A model generated the notes under the pieces. That model had not been told where the DNA came from and did not search any database. It saw only the letters and a list, made by a program, of their open reading frames with translations. Positions 1 to 7,960 of a DNA stretch of 64,000 nt are shown here, piece after piece; within the stretch, counting starts at the first letter, position 1; the number at the start of each line of letters is the position of its first letter. The translations under genes were made by a program, and so were the position numbers. Source of the stretch: Halobacteriovoraceae bacterium (lineage in GTDB: Bacteria; Bdellovibrionota; Bacteriovoracia; Bacteriovoracales; Bacteriovoracaceae); assembly GCA_002711995.1 (NCBI GenBank), contig PASN01000008.1, positions 186,001 through 250,000 of the forward strand. The letters run 5' to 3'.

Positions 1-1393
1 AGTTTTCATCCAGCACATCCAAAACTTTTTCACGTAAAGCAATATATTCCAGCTCGGCCCTTCTCAGTGGACCGATGGAGCTTAGGTACTTTTCAACACC
101 CTCTGTATAAGTGGTGAGGGAGCCTTTTGGGGATGTAAAGTCAGATGAGACACAAAATATTTTAGAGCTTTGCCTACTAACATCCTCCAGCTCCTTTAAA
201 CTTTTTATTTCAACATTAAACTTCTCCATACTAAGAGAGGTTTTGGATACTCTTGGGGAGTCCAGAGAAAGCGTTTCTTTAAAGATTTTTAAATCAAATT
301 GAGAAACTGTTTCATTATCTTCACTCAGCTCTCTCCACTCGTTGACCACATTTTTTAAAAGCTGAATTGCCTTTATTGCTCTAAAGTCTTGAGCCTCGAC
401 ACAATGCCAGGTAAGACGCTCAAGCTCATCCAAAAGCTCCTCTGTTGTTTCAAACTCTCCATCTGAAACTGTTTCCATTAACCAGTTTACCTTGTCGGAA
501 AGAATATCCACTGAGGCCTTAAACTTGGCCTTTGAGAGATTAGCCTGTTGAAGCTTCTCAAAGTTTGGATGTCGATCGCCTAATATTATTTGGGTGTTGG
601 ACCCTATGCGCTTTTCCAGAATTCCTTTTAGGGACTTGGAAAGATAATTTCTAGGAAATGTGGATATCTCAATTGATTTTCTTGGTCTTTCTTCATCCAC
701 ATACTCTTTTTCAACCTGATCAGAATCCAGCCAACTTAGCCAGTCCCAGTCAGAAAGGCTTTCATATACTCTTTGATAAACAGGCAGCACAATGTTGTCC
801 CTTATAGAGTACGATCTAAGCAAGTCCACCTGCGAGGCAGATAGAAAATCAAAGCCTAAAAAGACTATGTTTCTCTCAGTTTTAAAATCTATGGGGATTT
901 CACCCGAACGAAGCACCTCTGAGAGTTGGAAGTAAGAACGGTGCTCATCATAAATATCCAGTTGATTAAGAATTTGATGCATTCTTATCGTTCCCAATGC
1001 AATTGAATCATCAAAGTGTTCCAAGGCCGTTTCAAGAACATCATCACTCATAGAGAAACTTCTAAGATCAGTAAGTAGATGAAAGCAACGTTGGAAGAGT
1101 TCGTAGCTTGGATTTTCGAGTCCTAGTTTTTTCCAAAGAGTGGATAGAAGTAAAAGAAGGTCTGACTTGCCGCGATAGTTCTGTGAAACCTCATCCCCTA
1201 CCAGCACGCTTAACTCGTCTTTTAAAAACTTGGAAATGGTTAAGACATCAACGTCAGCTAGGTTGTGGCCAATCTTACGCCTGATTATATCGGCCGTTTG
1301 TGGGCTTGGCGCAACAATCTTGGCATTCTCTAAAGCTGCCAATCCCTGCTCATAGAGGTTGTCTGTCTGGTTGAAAAGCATTATTCTCAGCAT
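1..1393 (-). CDS. AddB/RecB-like helicase-nuclease subunit, N-terminal part (cut by window edge)
   Basis: An open frame of about 464 codons reads leftward without a stop and leaves the window, so the C-terminal part is missing. The N-terminus has the look of the inactive-helicase half of AddB-type proteins: a segment starting KIVAPSPQTADIIR, followed by DVDVLTISKFLKDEL, and further on RNIVFLGFDFLSASQVDLL, which resembles the 'GF..ls..q..ll' region of AddB. The PD-(D/E)XK nuclease and its iron-sulfur cysteines would lie outside the window. Family members act in double-strand-break repair with an AddA partner, which would be expected to the left. There are two in-frame ATGs, at 1393 and 1381. 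Neither has a good Shine-Dalgarno sequence, but a TATAAT lies 10 nt upstream of the first. Other P-loop-like repair proteins remain possible. Confidence 0.5.
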   Translation of the reverse strand, partial: MLRIMLFNQTDNLYEQGLAALENAKIVAPSPQTADIIRRKIGHNLADVDVLTISKFLKDELSVLVGDEVSQNYRGKSDLLLLLSTLWKKLGLENPSYELFQRCFHLLTDLRSFSMSDDVLETALEHFDDSIALGTIRMHQILNQLDIYDEHRSYFQLSEVLRSGEIPIDFKTERNIVFLGFDFLSASQVDLLRSYSIRDNIVLPVYQRVYESLSDWDWLSWLDSDQVEKEYVDEERPRKSIEISTFPRNYLSKSLKGILEKRIGSNTQIILGDRHPNFEKLQQANLSKAKFKASVDILSDKVNWLMETVSDGEFETTEELLDELERLTWHCVEAQDFRAIKAIQLLKNVVNEWRELSEDNETVSQFDLKIFKETLSLDSPRVSKTSLSMEKFNVEIKSLKELEDVSRQSSKIFCVSSDFTSPKGSLTTYTEGVEKYLSSIGPLRRAELEYIALREKVLDVLDEN

Positions 1394-1438
1394 GAATGTT
1401 GAAATTATACAGCAACCAAACAAGGGGAAAAGGTTAAA

Positions 1439-2278
1439 ATGCAAGAAAGCCGATTATTTAGCTTCATTGATGAGAAAAGTGCGTTTACGCTTCATTTTTT
1501 ACATGGAGGCAAGCTCATTCAAGATATAGTGCAAGTTCACAACATTGGTCCAATGGCATATGAATTCTATAGGGATTCCATTCTAACATCCATGCAAATG
1601 CTTAATTTTATGAAAGCTACAGAAAACATGGGGTTTTACATTGACTCTGATGAGCCTTACTTCCGACTAAAAATTGAAATGAATGAAAAAGGGACAATGA
1701 GAACTTTGCTATTACCTGAGGAGTTCGAAGATTTCCCAAAAACGGTTTCAGGAAAAGCGAGAGTAACAAAGGCCTTTCCAAACAAGACCCCGTACTCATC
1801 GGTAATTCAATTAAAGGACCACCCTGCAGCTGATATTGTGAATCAGGCCCTTAAAGACTCATACCAAGTGCAGGCAAAAGTGTCTGTAGGCCATGCAGAT
1901 TTAAGTGTGATGTTTTCCAAGCTTCCACCATCAAAGCTTTCTGAAAAATTTGAAGAGATCATTGATGAGCCTCTTGAAACATTTTTGGAAACCCACAAAG
2001 ACCTTGTGCCTGAGATCGAAAAACAAGATTTTGTCCTTAAGAAAGCTGATGAATCATCCATAATAGAGTTTTTTACCAATAAAGGTCTCACCTATTTGGG
2101 TTCCAAAGAGGTCAAATTTTATTGTCCATGCTCTAAGGAAAGAATGGCAGCTAACATGGCCACTTTAAGTGAAAATGACCTTAAGGATGTGTTCAAAGAA
2201 AAGGAAAGCATTGAGGTTCGTTGCGATTACTGCAATACTATTTACGATATAAACCAATCCGAATTAAAGGCACAATAG
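1439..2278 (+). CDS. hslO: Hsp33 redox-regulated molecular chaperone
   Basis: This 279-residue protein has the Hsp33 layout: an N-terminal substrate-binding domain and a C-terminal zinc-binding redox switch. The four cysteines are visible as CPC at 229-231 and CDYC at 262-265, the expected CxC...CxxC arrangement. Zinc release and disulfide formation under oxidative stress are known to activate the holdase in this family, which acts in the cytoplasm. The start is supported by AAGGGG/AAAAGG upstream. A cyclic-nucleotide-binding protein follows after a single base, so the two are probably cotranscribed and translationally coupled. The length matches the family (about 290). Divergent from the AddB-like gene across only 45 bp. 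Confidence 0.92.
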   Translation: MQESRLFSFIDEKSAFTLHFLHGGKLIQDIVQVHNIGPMAYEFYRDSILTSMQMLNFMKATENMGFYIDSDEPYFRLKIEMNEKGTMRTLLLPEEFEDFPKTVSGKARVTKAFPNKTPYSSVIQLKDHPAADIVNQALKDSYQVQAKVSVGHADLSVMFSKLPPSKLSEKFEEIIDEPLETFLETHKDLVPEIEKQDFVLKKADESSIIEFFTNKGLTYLGSKEVKFYCPCSKERMAANMATLSENDLKDVFKEKESIEVRCDYCNTIYDINQSELKAQ

Positions 2279-2279
2279 T

Positions 2280-2774
2280 ATGTCACTAGGCATCGTTAAA
2301 ATCATAAAATCCAGTCCACTCTTTCTTGAGCTATTAGACGAGGAAATTGATGATTTTATAAAAGGGTGTGAAGTTGAACGATTTGAGCCAAACGAGCATA
2401 TTATTAGAGAGGGAACCGACGGTGACGAAATTCACCTGATCCTCACTGGAAAGGCATGGGTTAGAAGAGGCGATCTATCTATAGCGGAATTAGGCAAGGG
2501 CGATATTCTAGGAGAACTCATTCTTCTCAACCAAACTTCCCGTACTGCTGATGTGATTGCTTCAACAGCCGTTGATGCGCTTGTTATCGAATACGATTAT
2601 ATATTTAGATATTTCAAGAAGAACCCTAAGCTCTTTGCTATTCTAATGTTGAATTTATCAAGGATGTTGGCCGGAAGACTAAAGAAGGCCGGATCAGACC
2701 TTCAGGCAATGGCATTTAAAAATAAAGAACTTAAAAATAAACTGAAAGAGGTCACTGAAAACCAAGACCTATGA
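2280..2774 (+). CDS. Cyclic-nucleotide-binding domain protein without DNA-binding domain
   Basis: The 164-residue protein is a single cNMP-binding beta-barrel (about residues 10-125), with the typical phosphate-binding-cassette-like stretch LGELILLNQTSRTADV and preceding I.EG..GDEI region. It is followed by a charged helix (about 128-160) that could form a coiled coil. There is no winged helix of the Crp/Fnr type, so it is unlikely to bind DNA itself and more likely senses a nucleotide or serves as a regulatory partner. It starts one base after the hslO stop. Its stop codon overlaps that of the convergent MotA-like gene. The ligand cannot be told from the sequence. Confidence 0.85.
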   Translation: MSLGIVKIIKSSPLFLELLDEEIDDFIKGCEVERFEPNEHIIREGTDGDEIHLILTGKAWVRRGDLSIAELGKGDILGELILLNQTSRTADVIASTAVDALVIEYDYIFRYFKKNPKLFAILMLNLSRMLAGRLKKAGSDLQAMAFKNKELKNKLKEVTENQDL

Positions 2775-2787
2775 GGCCTTGGTTTTT
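2758..2787. terminator. Bidirectional intrinsic terminator containing both convergent stop codons
   Basis: AAAACCAAG pairs with CTTGGTTTT, and an inner CCT/AGG pair closes a three-base ATG loop. The hairpin is followed by T5 on the plus strand, and on the minus strand the stem itself ends in T4. The TGA of the plus gene (2772-2774) and the TAG of the minus gene (2769-2771) lie in the loop and inner stem. One structure therefore can end both transcripts. Confidence 0.75.
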
Positions 2788-3689
2788 AACTCTTCCACAT
2801 TATCATCTAAATCATCAGATCCAAGTTTTTTGTCTATTCTTTCTAAGATATCAACCAATCTGTTAAGAACCTCTTTCTGACTGTGATCCTCGGACTGAAC
2901 AGTATGAATGTGATACCATAAGGTTTGTAGCGAAACCTCCACTTTCTTAAACACCCTGTACCTTGTCTGTTTTATTGGGAACAAAGTATTTAAAACGGTA
3001 AGCACCAATGAAAAGAAAATTCCCGCAATTGAAGTTTTCATCGCGTAAGTCACGTTAAGAACAAATGCCATCAATGTGTCTGCCGATGACTCAAGGTTAT
3101 TAAAGTCTATGTTGGCAATCTCTGGCAAGGCCATGCTGATTCCGATGAAAGTTCCAAAAACACCAAAAACAATGAATAGTCCTGGAAGAAGGTCAATGAT
3201 TCTAATGACGCCATCCACAGGAAAATACTTTAAAACTTTCATCCAATTTGGGTCTTGGCCCATAATTCTTGAAGTTAACTCATTAAAGTTTGGTGGAGTT
3301 TGATGATGAAAAACAGAGCTCTCTGCCTGTATGCTGGTCATAAGTCCATGTTTCCCGCTAACATAGTCTCTAAGTGAGATCTTTTGCTTCTCTTTTGGGG
3401 TTTCAAGCTCTTTTTTCTTTCCACCAAGCCTAACGCTTCTTTCAGGCAATTTTTCACCAACTCTGCTTAAGACATTGGAGAGGTACTTTTCAACCCCTTC
3501 GATCTCCTTGCCTTCCTCTTTATCTTTCTCAACGTTTAGTTCCAACTCGCGCGTAAAAGAAGAGTAATAGGTGTTGTCAGCGATACTCTGCCTGTAGGCC
3601 CCGAATCTAAGAATGAGCCCAATGCCTAGCATTGTTCCCATAAACTCAATTAGATACTCAGAAAAAAATGATAATACCAACTCAATCAT
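2769..3689 (-). CDS. MotA/TolQ/ExbB-family proton-channel protein
   Basis: This 306-residue protein has one hydrophobic segment near the N-terminus (about 5-28), a charged cytoplasmic stretch of about 130 residues, then two membrane segments (about 165-190 and 205-240). The segment LPGLFIVFGVFGTFIGI is the signature of the MotA_ExbB domain, and the three-segment topology is that of TolQ/ExbB rather than the four-segment MotA. A charged tail follows. It starts 11 bp after the stop of the MotB/OmpA-like gene with a GGAGA ribosome binding site, so the two almost certainly form a stator-like complex. Such complexes use the proton-motive force to move a partner in the envelope. It is not a flagellar MotA by length or topology. 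What it drives is unknown. Confidence 0.8.
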   Translation of the reverse strand: MIELVLSFFSEYLIEFMGTMLGIGLILRFGAYRQSIADNTYYSSFTRELELNVEKDKEEGKEIEGVEKYLSNVLSRVGEKLPERSVRLGGKKKELETPKEKQKISLRDYVSGKHGLMTSIQAESSVFHHQTPPNFNELTSRIMGQDPNWMKVLKYFPVDGVIRIIDLLPGLFIVFGVFGTFIGISMALPEIANIDFNNLESSADTLMAFVLNVTYAMKTSIAGIFFSLVLTVLNTLFPIKQTRYRVFKKVEVSLQTLWYHIHTVQSEDHSQKEVLNRLVDILERIDKKLGSDDLDDNVEELKTKAS

Positions 3690-3700
3690 ATATGTCTCCG

Positions 3701-6160
3701 TTAATTAATACCTTTTGCCATTTCTACAAGTTTGTTAATGGAGGCCACGTCGTCTTTTAGTGTGAAGCTAAGCTCAACTCTTTGAGAAGCATAGCAATCG
3801 TAAGGTCCACACTGCCCCTCTTTTACACTCGCCAATCCTCTCCCAATTTTAGGTTTGGTCATTACTGGCTTTATATATCCCTGTCCTATAGACTTTGCGA
3901 ATGCTTGAAGCTCTCCTTTAAAAGGGTAAGCTCCAATGCTTTTACTGAAAATATAATTAGCAATGCTAGACGCCCTTTGAGCGCTTAGACGCATATTGTA
4001 TGAATAGGCCTCGGAATTTTGCTTGTCAGGCTCCACGTATTTGCCTCTAAAAGAAGGAGACGCATGCCCAACAACATTAAAGCTTCCAATCTTGTCTTTA
4101 ACTTTCTCATTTCCAAATAAAGCTTTGGAATATATTGGGATAATTTTTTTCAGAGTTGCTCTTGCGGCCTTGTTCAGGTAGAAGCTATTTTTCTTAAACC
4201 TAAAGTTTTTGTCCATCAGCAACACCACGTTTCCGGTCTTCTTATCCACCTTTACGTTTAGATTCGCCTTTTCAAAAGCGTCAGCAAGCTCTTTGGCAAT
4301 TGTCGACCTTAATTTACCTTTTACACTGGCAACCTTGTCAGCGAAGTTATTTAAGGACTCCTTTAGGCTCTTATTTTTTGCCACAAGTTTAATTTTATTT
4401 TCAACACATGCATGGTGTCCTTTTTTCTCCTCTTCCATCTGATTAAGCTTTTCAAGAAACTTTGCTTCCACTTTCGCGAGCTTTTCTTTTTCATAGCCAA
4501 GGTCTTTTTTGACAACTTCAAGCTTTTTCAAAACTCTCTGCTTCTCTTTTTTTAACTTTGCAAGTTCTGCCTTGCTTATTGGAGCCTTTTTCTTTAGACC
4601 CTCTATCTGATCTTTTAATCCCAAATTTTCTCTAAGAACTTCAGCTCTACTTTCACCAATTGAGGCTATGTCTCTTCTCAGGCTTTCGTTGTCTTTTTCA
4701 AGCAGATTTTTTTCTTTGGAAAGTTTTCCGATTTTGGACTCTTGTGACCTTATCTTGGAGAGGTTCTTGGCCAACTCAAAGTTTAGCTGGTGATTCTGGG
4801 ACTGCAGACGGTCTTTGGCAGCTTCTGTATTTGATAAAGCCAAGCTTTTTGAGGCCAAGTCATTTTCAAGACTCTTTGATTTGCCTTTCAAAGCTTCATG
4901 CACCTTTTTTAAGGCTACATGATCGGCTTCTACCTTTTTCAAATGCACGTTTTGTTTCGCTAGTTCATCTCTCTCATTGATCATTTTATTTAATGTCGTT
5001 GTAGTGGATGCCAATTCAGCCTCTAGTTCTTTGCTTTTCATTTCGGCGGCATTGGCCCTGGTGCTTACGATTTTAAGCTCTTCTTCAAGCTCGGTTTTTT
5101 GTTTTGCGAGTTCATCTTTTTCCTGCAGCTTCTCTTTAAGTGTTTTATCGAGTTTTTTGTTTAGCGCCTGTACACCTGCAAGCTTTTTCTCCAACGCTTG
5201 TTTTTCACTGTATTGAGATTCAATTTTGTTTTTAGCATCAAGCAAGGCAAGCTTCTTTTTTTCAATCTCCATTCTAATATTTTTAATTCTTATTTTTTCC
5301 TCTTCTATTTTTACCTTTGCGGAAGCTACTTTATCTTTAAGTTTTGAGACTTCTGCCTTTTGCATAGAGATCTCTTTCAAATGATTTGAAACTTCCAGCG
5401 CTTTTTCTTTCTTAAATTGTTCAAAGCTTTTGTTTGTTGAGGTTAATTCATTTTGGATTTCTAGCTTTTGCTTATTTAGCTTTTTTATTTGGGATTTTCT
5501 TTCTAGTCCTTCTTTAAGACTTGCTTGAAGTTGTAGCTTCTTTTCTTTAAGTTCTTTTTCCAAAGACTTTCTTTGGTCGTCTTGTTTAAAGATCTTTTGC
5601 TTTTGTTTGTTATAAGCTTCTTTTAGCTCCCCCAAATTTGCTTGAAGTGTTTGTTTGGTTTTGGTTAAGCTCTCCAATTCTTTCTTTTTCTTCTCAAGGC
5701 CTTTTTCCAATTCAGTATTTTGAACAACCTGCTCTTTTAGCTCTTTTTCATATTTTTTAATGGAGGCCGATGCAGTTTGAAGAAGAGTGTCTTTCTTTTG
5801 GTGTTCTTGGATGAGGTCTTTCAGAACTTTTTTATTTTTCTTCAGATCCTTTACGAAGGCATTCATCTGAATCATTTTTTGATCTATGATTTCTTCGTAA
5901 TCAGCAATCTCTGAAATAGATGACTCTACCTTTTTAAGTTTTTGATTAGTCTCTGTTTTGGATTTTTGGCTTATTTGACCTTTTAATTCCTGCTCGTGAC
6001 GCTTTTTGGCAACCACAGTTTCCATTTTAGAAACCCCTGCCTTTATTAGCGCGAAAACAAACATCACTAAGAAAATTACGGCCACAGTGGTGAAAAGATC
6101 ACTGTAAGAGGTCCATACCCCTCCATCTTCCTTATTTCCCTCGTCGTCATGCCCATTCAT
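3701..6160 (-). CDS. MotB/OmpA-like protein with very long coiled coil between membrane anchor and peptidoglycan-binding domain
   Basis: The 819 residues fall into three parts. Residues 16-40 are a single membrane segment with a MotB-like start (WTSYSDLFTT), placing an aspartate at 21 where stators carry the proton-accepting Asp. Residues about 45-620 are almost uninterrupted K/E/L/Q-rich heptads, a predicted coiled coil. Residues about 625-819 form an OmpA-like domain: NVVGHASP, and then NMRLSAQRASSIANYIF fits the N..LS..RA..V peptidoglycan-binding signature. A strong SD (TAGGAGG) precedes the ATG. The MotA/TolQ-like gene follows after 11 bp. Known MotB proteins have only a short linker here, so the spacer is the oddity; it is longer than the helical region of TolA. 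Probably an envelope-spanning force transducer or tether (inference). Confidence 0.82.
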   Translation of the reverse strand: MNGHDDEGNKEDGGVWTSYSDLFTTVAVIFLVMFVFALIKAGVSKMETVVAKKRHEQELKGQISQKSKTETNQKLKKVESSISEIADYEEIIDQKMIQMNAFVKDLKKNKKVLKDLIQEHQKKDTLLQTASASIKKYEKELKEQVVQNTELEKGLEKKKKELESLTKTKQTLQANLGELKEAYNKQKQKIFKQDDQRKSLEKELKEKKLQLQASLKEGLERKSQIKKLNKQKLEIQNELTSTNKSFEQFKKEKALEVSNHLKEISMQKAEVSKLKDKVASAKVKIEEEKIRIKNIRMEIEKKKLALLDAKNKIESQYSEKQALEKKLAGVQALNKKLDKTLKEKLQEKDELAKQKTELEEELKIVSTRANAAEMKSKELEAELASTTTTLNKMINERDELAKQNVHLKKVEADHVALKKVHEALKGKSKSLENDLASKSLALSNTEAAKDRLQSQNHQLNFELAKNLSKIRSQESKIGKLSKEKNLLEKDNESLRRDIASIGESRAEVLRENLGLKDQIEGLKKKAPISKAELAKLKKEKQRVLKKLEVVKKDLGYEKEKLAKVEAKFLEKLNQMEEEKKGHHACVENKIKLVAKNKSLKESLNNFADKVASVKGKLRSTIAKELADAFEKANLNVKVDKKTGNVVLLMDKNFRFKKNSFYLNKAARATLKKIIPIYSKALFGNEKVKDKIGSFNVVGHASPSFRGKYVEPDKQNSEAYSYNMRLSAQRASSIANYIFSKSIGAYPFKGELQAFAKSIGQGYIKPVMTKPKIGRGLASVKEGQCGPYDCYASQRVELSFTLKDDVASINKLVEMAKGIN

Positions 6161-6237
6161 CAGAGTTCCTCCTAAAGATTTTAACTCGTAGAACTTCTCG
6201 GAGAATCTGAGGATTTTTTGAGTTTTTTAGACGACTT

Positions 6238-7272
6238 TCACTGCTGAAATGGGTTGATTATAGTTAATTCAAGGCCTTGCTGCTTAGCACCGCTAAATAT
6301 TCTTGGTAGAATGTCCGATTGATCATAGATTCCACAAAAGTTTTCGGCTCTGGCCCCACTAACCAAAACAGTGCCCATGAGATTGCTCTTTTTGGCGTTG
6401 AAGTACTTGCCTGACTTCTCATAAGCACCCCATTTTTTCCCCTCAGTTGGAAATTCGGCGTGAAAAGGCTGAGCTGAGGTAACTAAGAGTAGGAAATCAT
6501 TACGTTTATTGGCTATCCCTTGGAAATACCCGACAATTTTATTCAACTGCCCAAGTTCGTCTTTTGCCTCAGCAACTTTACCACTTCTCACTTTCTGAGC
6601 ATATTTGAAGTTTCTCACTATATATAAATAATTATTGGTGTTCCTTGAAAAGGACTCAAAAACCTTCGTCACATTATTTGCCAAGGTGGTAAAACACTCA
6701 CCACTCATACAAGATTTGTCATAATATACATCATTTGCGTAAAAATTGGGGACAGCTTCAACGTGGAAGACCTTGCTGTCCATAGGAGGCTTTTTATCCA
6801 TCTTCCAAAAATGCGTATCCTTTAGAAAATCGGAATTCTGACATGAAGCCCTGGATTCAAGCAAGGATTGCTTCTTAGTGCTCTCCCCTTCAAATATTCC
6901 CACCTTGTAGCCCTTTGGAAGCATATAGCTCCAAATAGGCCTAAGAGCATAGTCTTCGCAGCTATTTTTGATATTCTTTTTGCCAGTCATTTGGCTCATA
7001 AATCCCGAGCTCGCATCAGGCCTAATATTATATAGGTCATAGGCCCAGGTTTTTCCCACGCACAGAGAGTTTTCAAAAGAGGTCTTAACATCAACCGTCG
7101 GATAGGAGTATTTAAGCATTGCCAAATGCTCCTCAGTCAGACCTGCAAACTGGAGCCAAACAATTTTTACCGGTAATTTTCCAAATTGGTGCTTTTTAAG
7201 GTTTAGGCTTGTGACTTGAGCACATCCAATGAGGGATATAAAAAACAGTGTCTTAATAAGTTTATTCTTCAT
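6238..7272 (-). CDS. Lipoprotein resembling a degenerate alkaline-phosphatase-superfamily protein
   Basis: The start chosen is ATG at 7272 (MKNKLIKTLFFISLIGCAQ), which gives a clean lipoprotein signal peptide with lipobox LIGC; an upstream in-frame ATG at 7293 would spoil it. The start overlaps the end of the preceding gene by 11 nt. The fold hints are weak: KIVWLQFAGLTEEHLAML near the N-terminus and LLLVTSAQPFHAEFP followed by GTVLVSGARAENFCGIYDQSDILPRIF near the C-terminus resemble the strand/loop order of alkaline-phosphatase and sulfatase family proteins. The usual metal ligands (DxG start, SDHG loop) are not there, so an inactive relative is likely. It sits upstream of the MotB-like gene in the same direction, 77 bp away, and may be part of that envelope operon. 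Confidence 0.6.
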   Translation of the reverse strand: MKNKLIKTLFFISLIGCAQVTSLNLKKHQFGKLPVKIVWLQFAGLTEEHLAMLKYSYPTVDVKTSFENSLCVGKTWAYDLYNIRPDASSGFMSQMTGKKNIKNSCEDYALRPIWSYMLPKGYKVGIFEGESTKKQSLLESRASCQNSDFLKDTHFWKMDKKPPMDSKVFHVEAVPNFYANDVYYDKSCMSGECFTTLANNVTKVFESFSRNTNNYLYIVRNFKYAQKVRSGKVAEAKDELGQLNKIVGYFQGIANKRNDFLLLVTSAQPFHAEFPTEGKKWGAYEKSGKYFNAKKSNLMGTVLVSGARAENFCGIYDQSDILPRIFSGAKQQGLELTIINPFQQ

Positions 7273-7885
7273 GTAATGAATTATCATAATCAACCATTAA
7301 ATTTTTTACAATAGCGGCATTTGCAAGAGTGAACTTGAAGTGAAGCGACCAGGCCAAGTAAACTGCAAACCAAATGCTCATTGGAAAGGAGTACATTGCG
7401 ATTAGTGGCAGGGGAATAAGGGCCTTTAATTGTGCTCTATAAGCATAATTTCGAGTATGGGACTTTTTTGCGAGCATGAGAGTCACCAATATCTCAACAA
7501 TTGCAAATATGGCCATATTTTGAATGTCAGAGAGATAGTAACCCAAAAGAAAGCCTATCACAGGAAGCCTTAATAGTGTTTTTCCCTTTTTGGTCGTAGG
7601 CTCCTCCATATACACAAAACTCGCCAATGCGAGATATGCAAACTGGAAACACATAATCAGGCCTGCGCTTAATTGGAAAAATATGACTTTCCTTTGAATA
7701 TCCCAAATATACAGAAGGTTGCCTAAGAAATATGCAAATAAAGAAAGGATCATGAGCCATACAAAGGCAGTCAGATAGCTTAATTTTTGTTTTCTAAGAA
7801 TAATTCGAAAAGAGAAAACACTTAGGACTCCTATCAGTCCCAGACTAATTAGTTGCGGAATAATGTTGCTGATTGCGGATATCAT
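7262..7885 (-). CDS. Polytopic inner-membrane protein of unknown function
   Basis: A 207-residue protein with about six hydrophobic segments (roughly 8-28, 38-60, 70-92, 105-125, 127-140 and 155-180) and short charged loops. I recognise no family. It is the first gene of the minus-strand group that continues into the lipoprotein and the MotAB-like pair, overlapping the lipoprotein by 11 nt. No Shine-Dalgarno sequence precedes the ATG. Instead TATAGT lies 7 nt upstream of it, suggesting a leaderless transcript. Confidence 0.65.
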   Translation of the reverse strand: MISAISNIIPQLISLGLIGVLSVFSFRIILRKQKLSYLTAFVWLMILSLFAYFLGNLLYIWDIQRKVIFFQLSAGLIMCFQFAYLALASFVYMEEPTTKKGKTLLRLPVIGFLLGYYLSDIQNMAIFAIVEILVTLMLAKKSHTRNYAYRAQLKALIPLPLIAMYSFPMSIWFAVYLAWSLHFKFTLANAAIVKNLMVDYDNSLHEE

Positions 7886-7960
7886 GACTTCAACTATAAT
7901 TTATTGTATACTGATGCGGTACCAAAAACTTGAAACTTTCTACTAGCTACTGGAGGCTAA

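Noticed and set aside
4660-5216. Plus-strand frames rich in Leu/Phe/Ser opposite the coiled-coil gene
   Set aside because: They are the antisense of K/E-rich heptads; no start signals.
2769-6160. Zorya defence system (ZorAB) as identity of the MotAB-like pair
   Set aside because: The long coiled coil is on the MotB-like partner rather than on ZorA, and no ZorC/D/E helicase or nuclease lies nearby.
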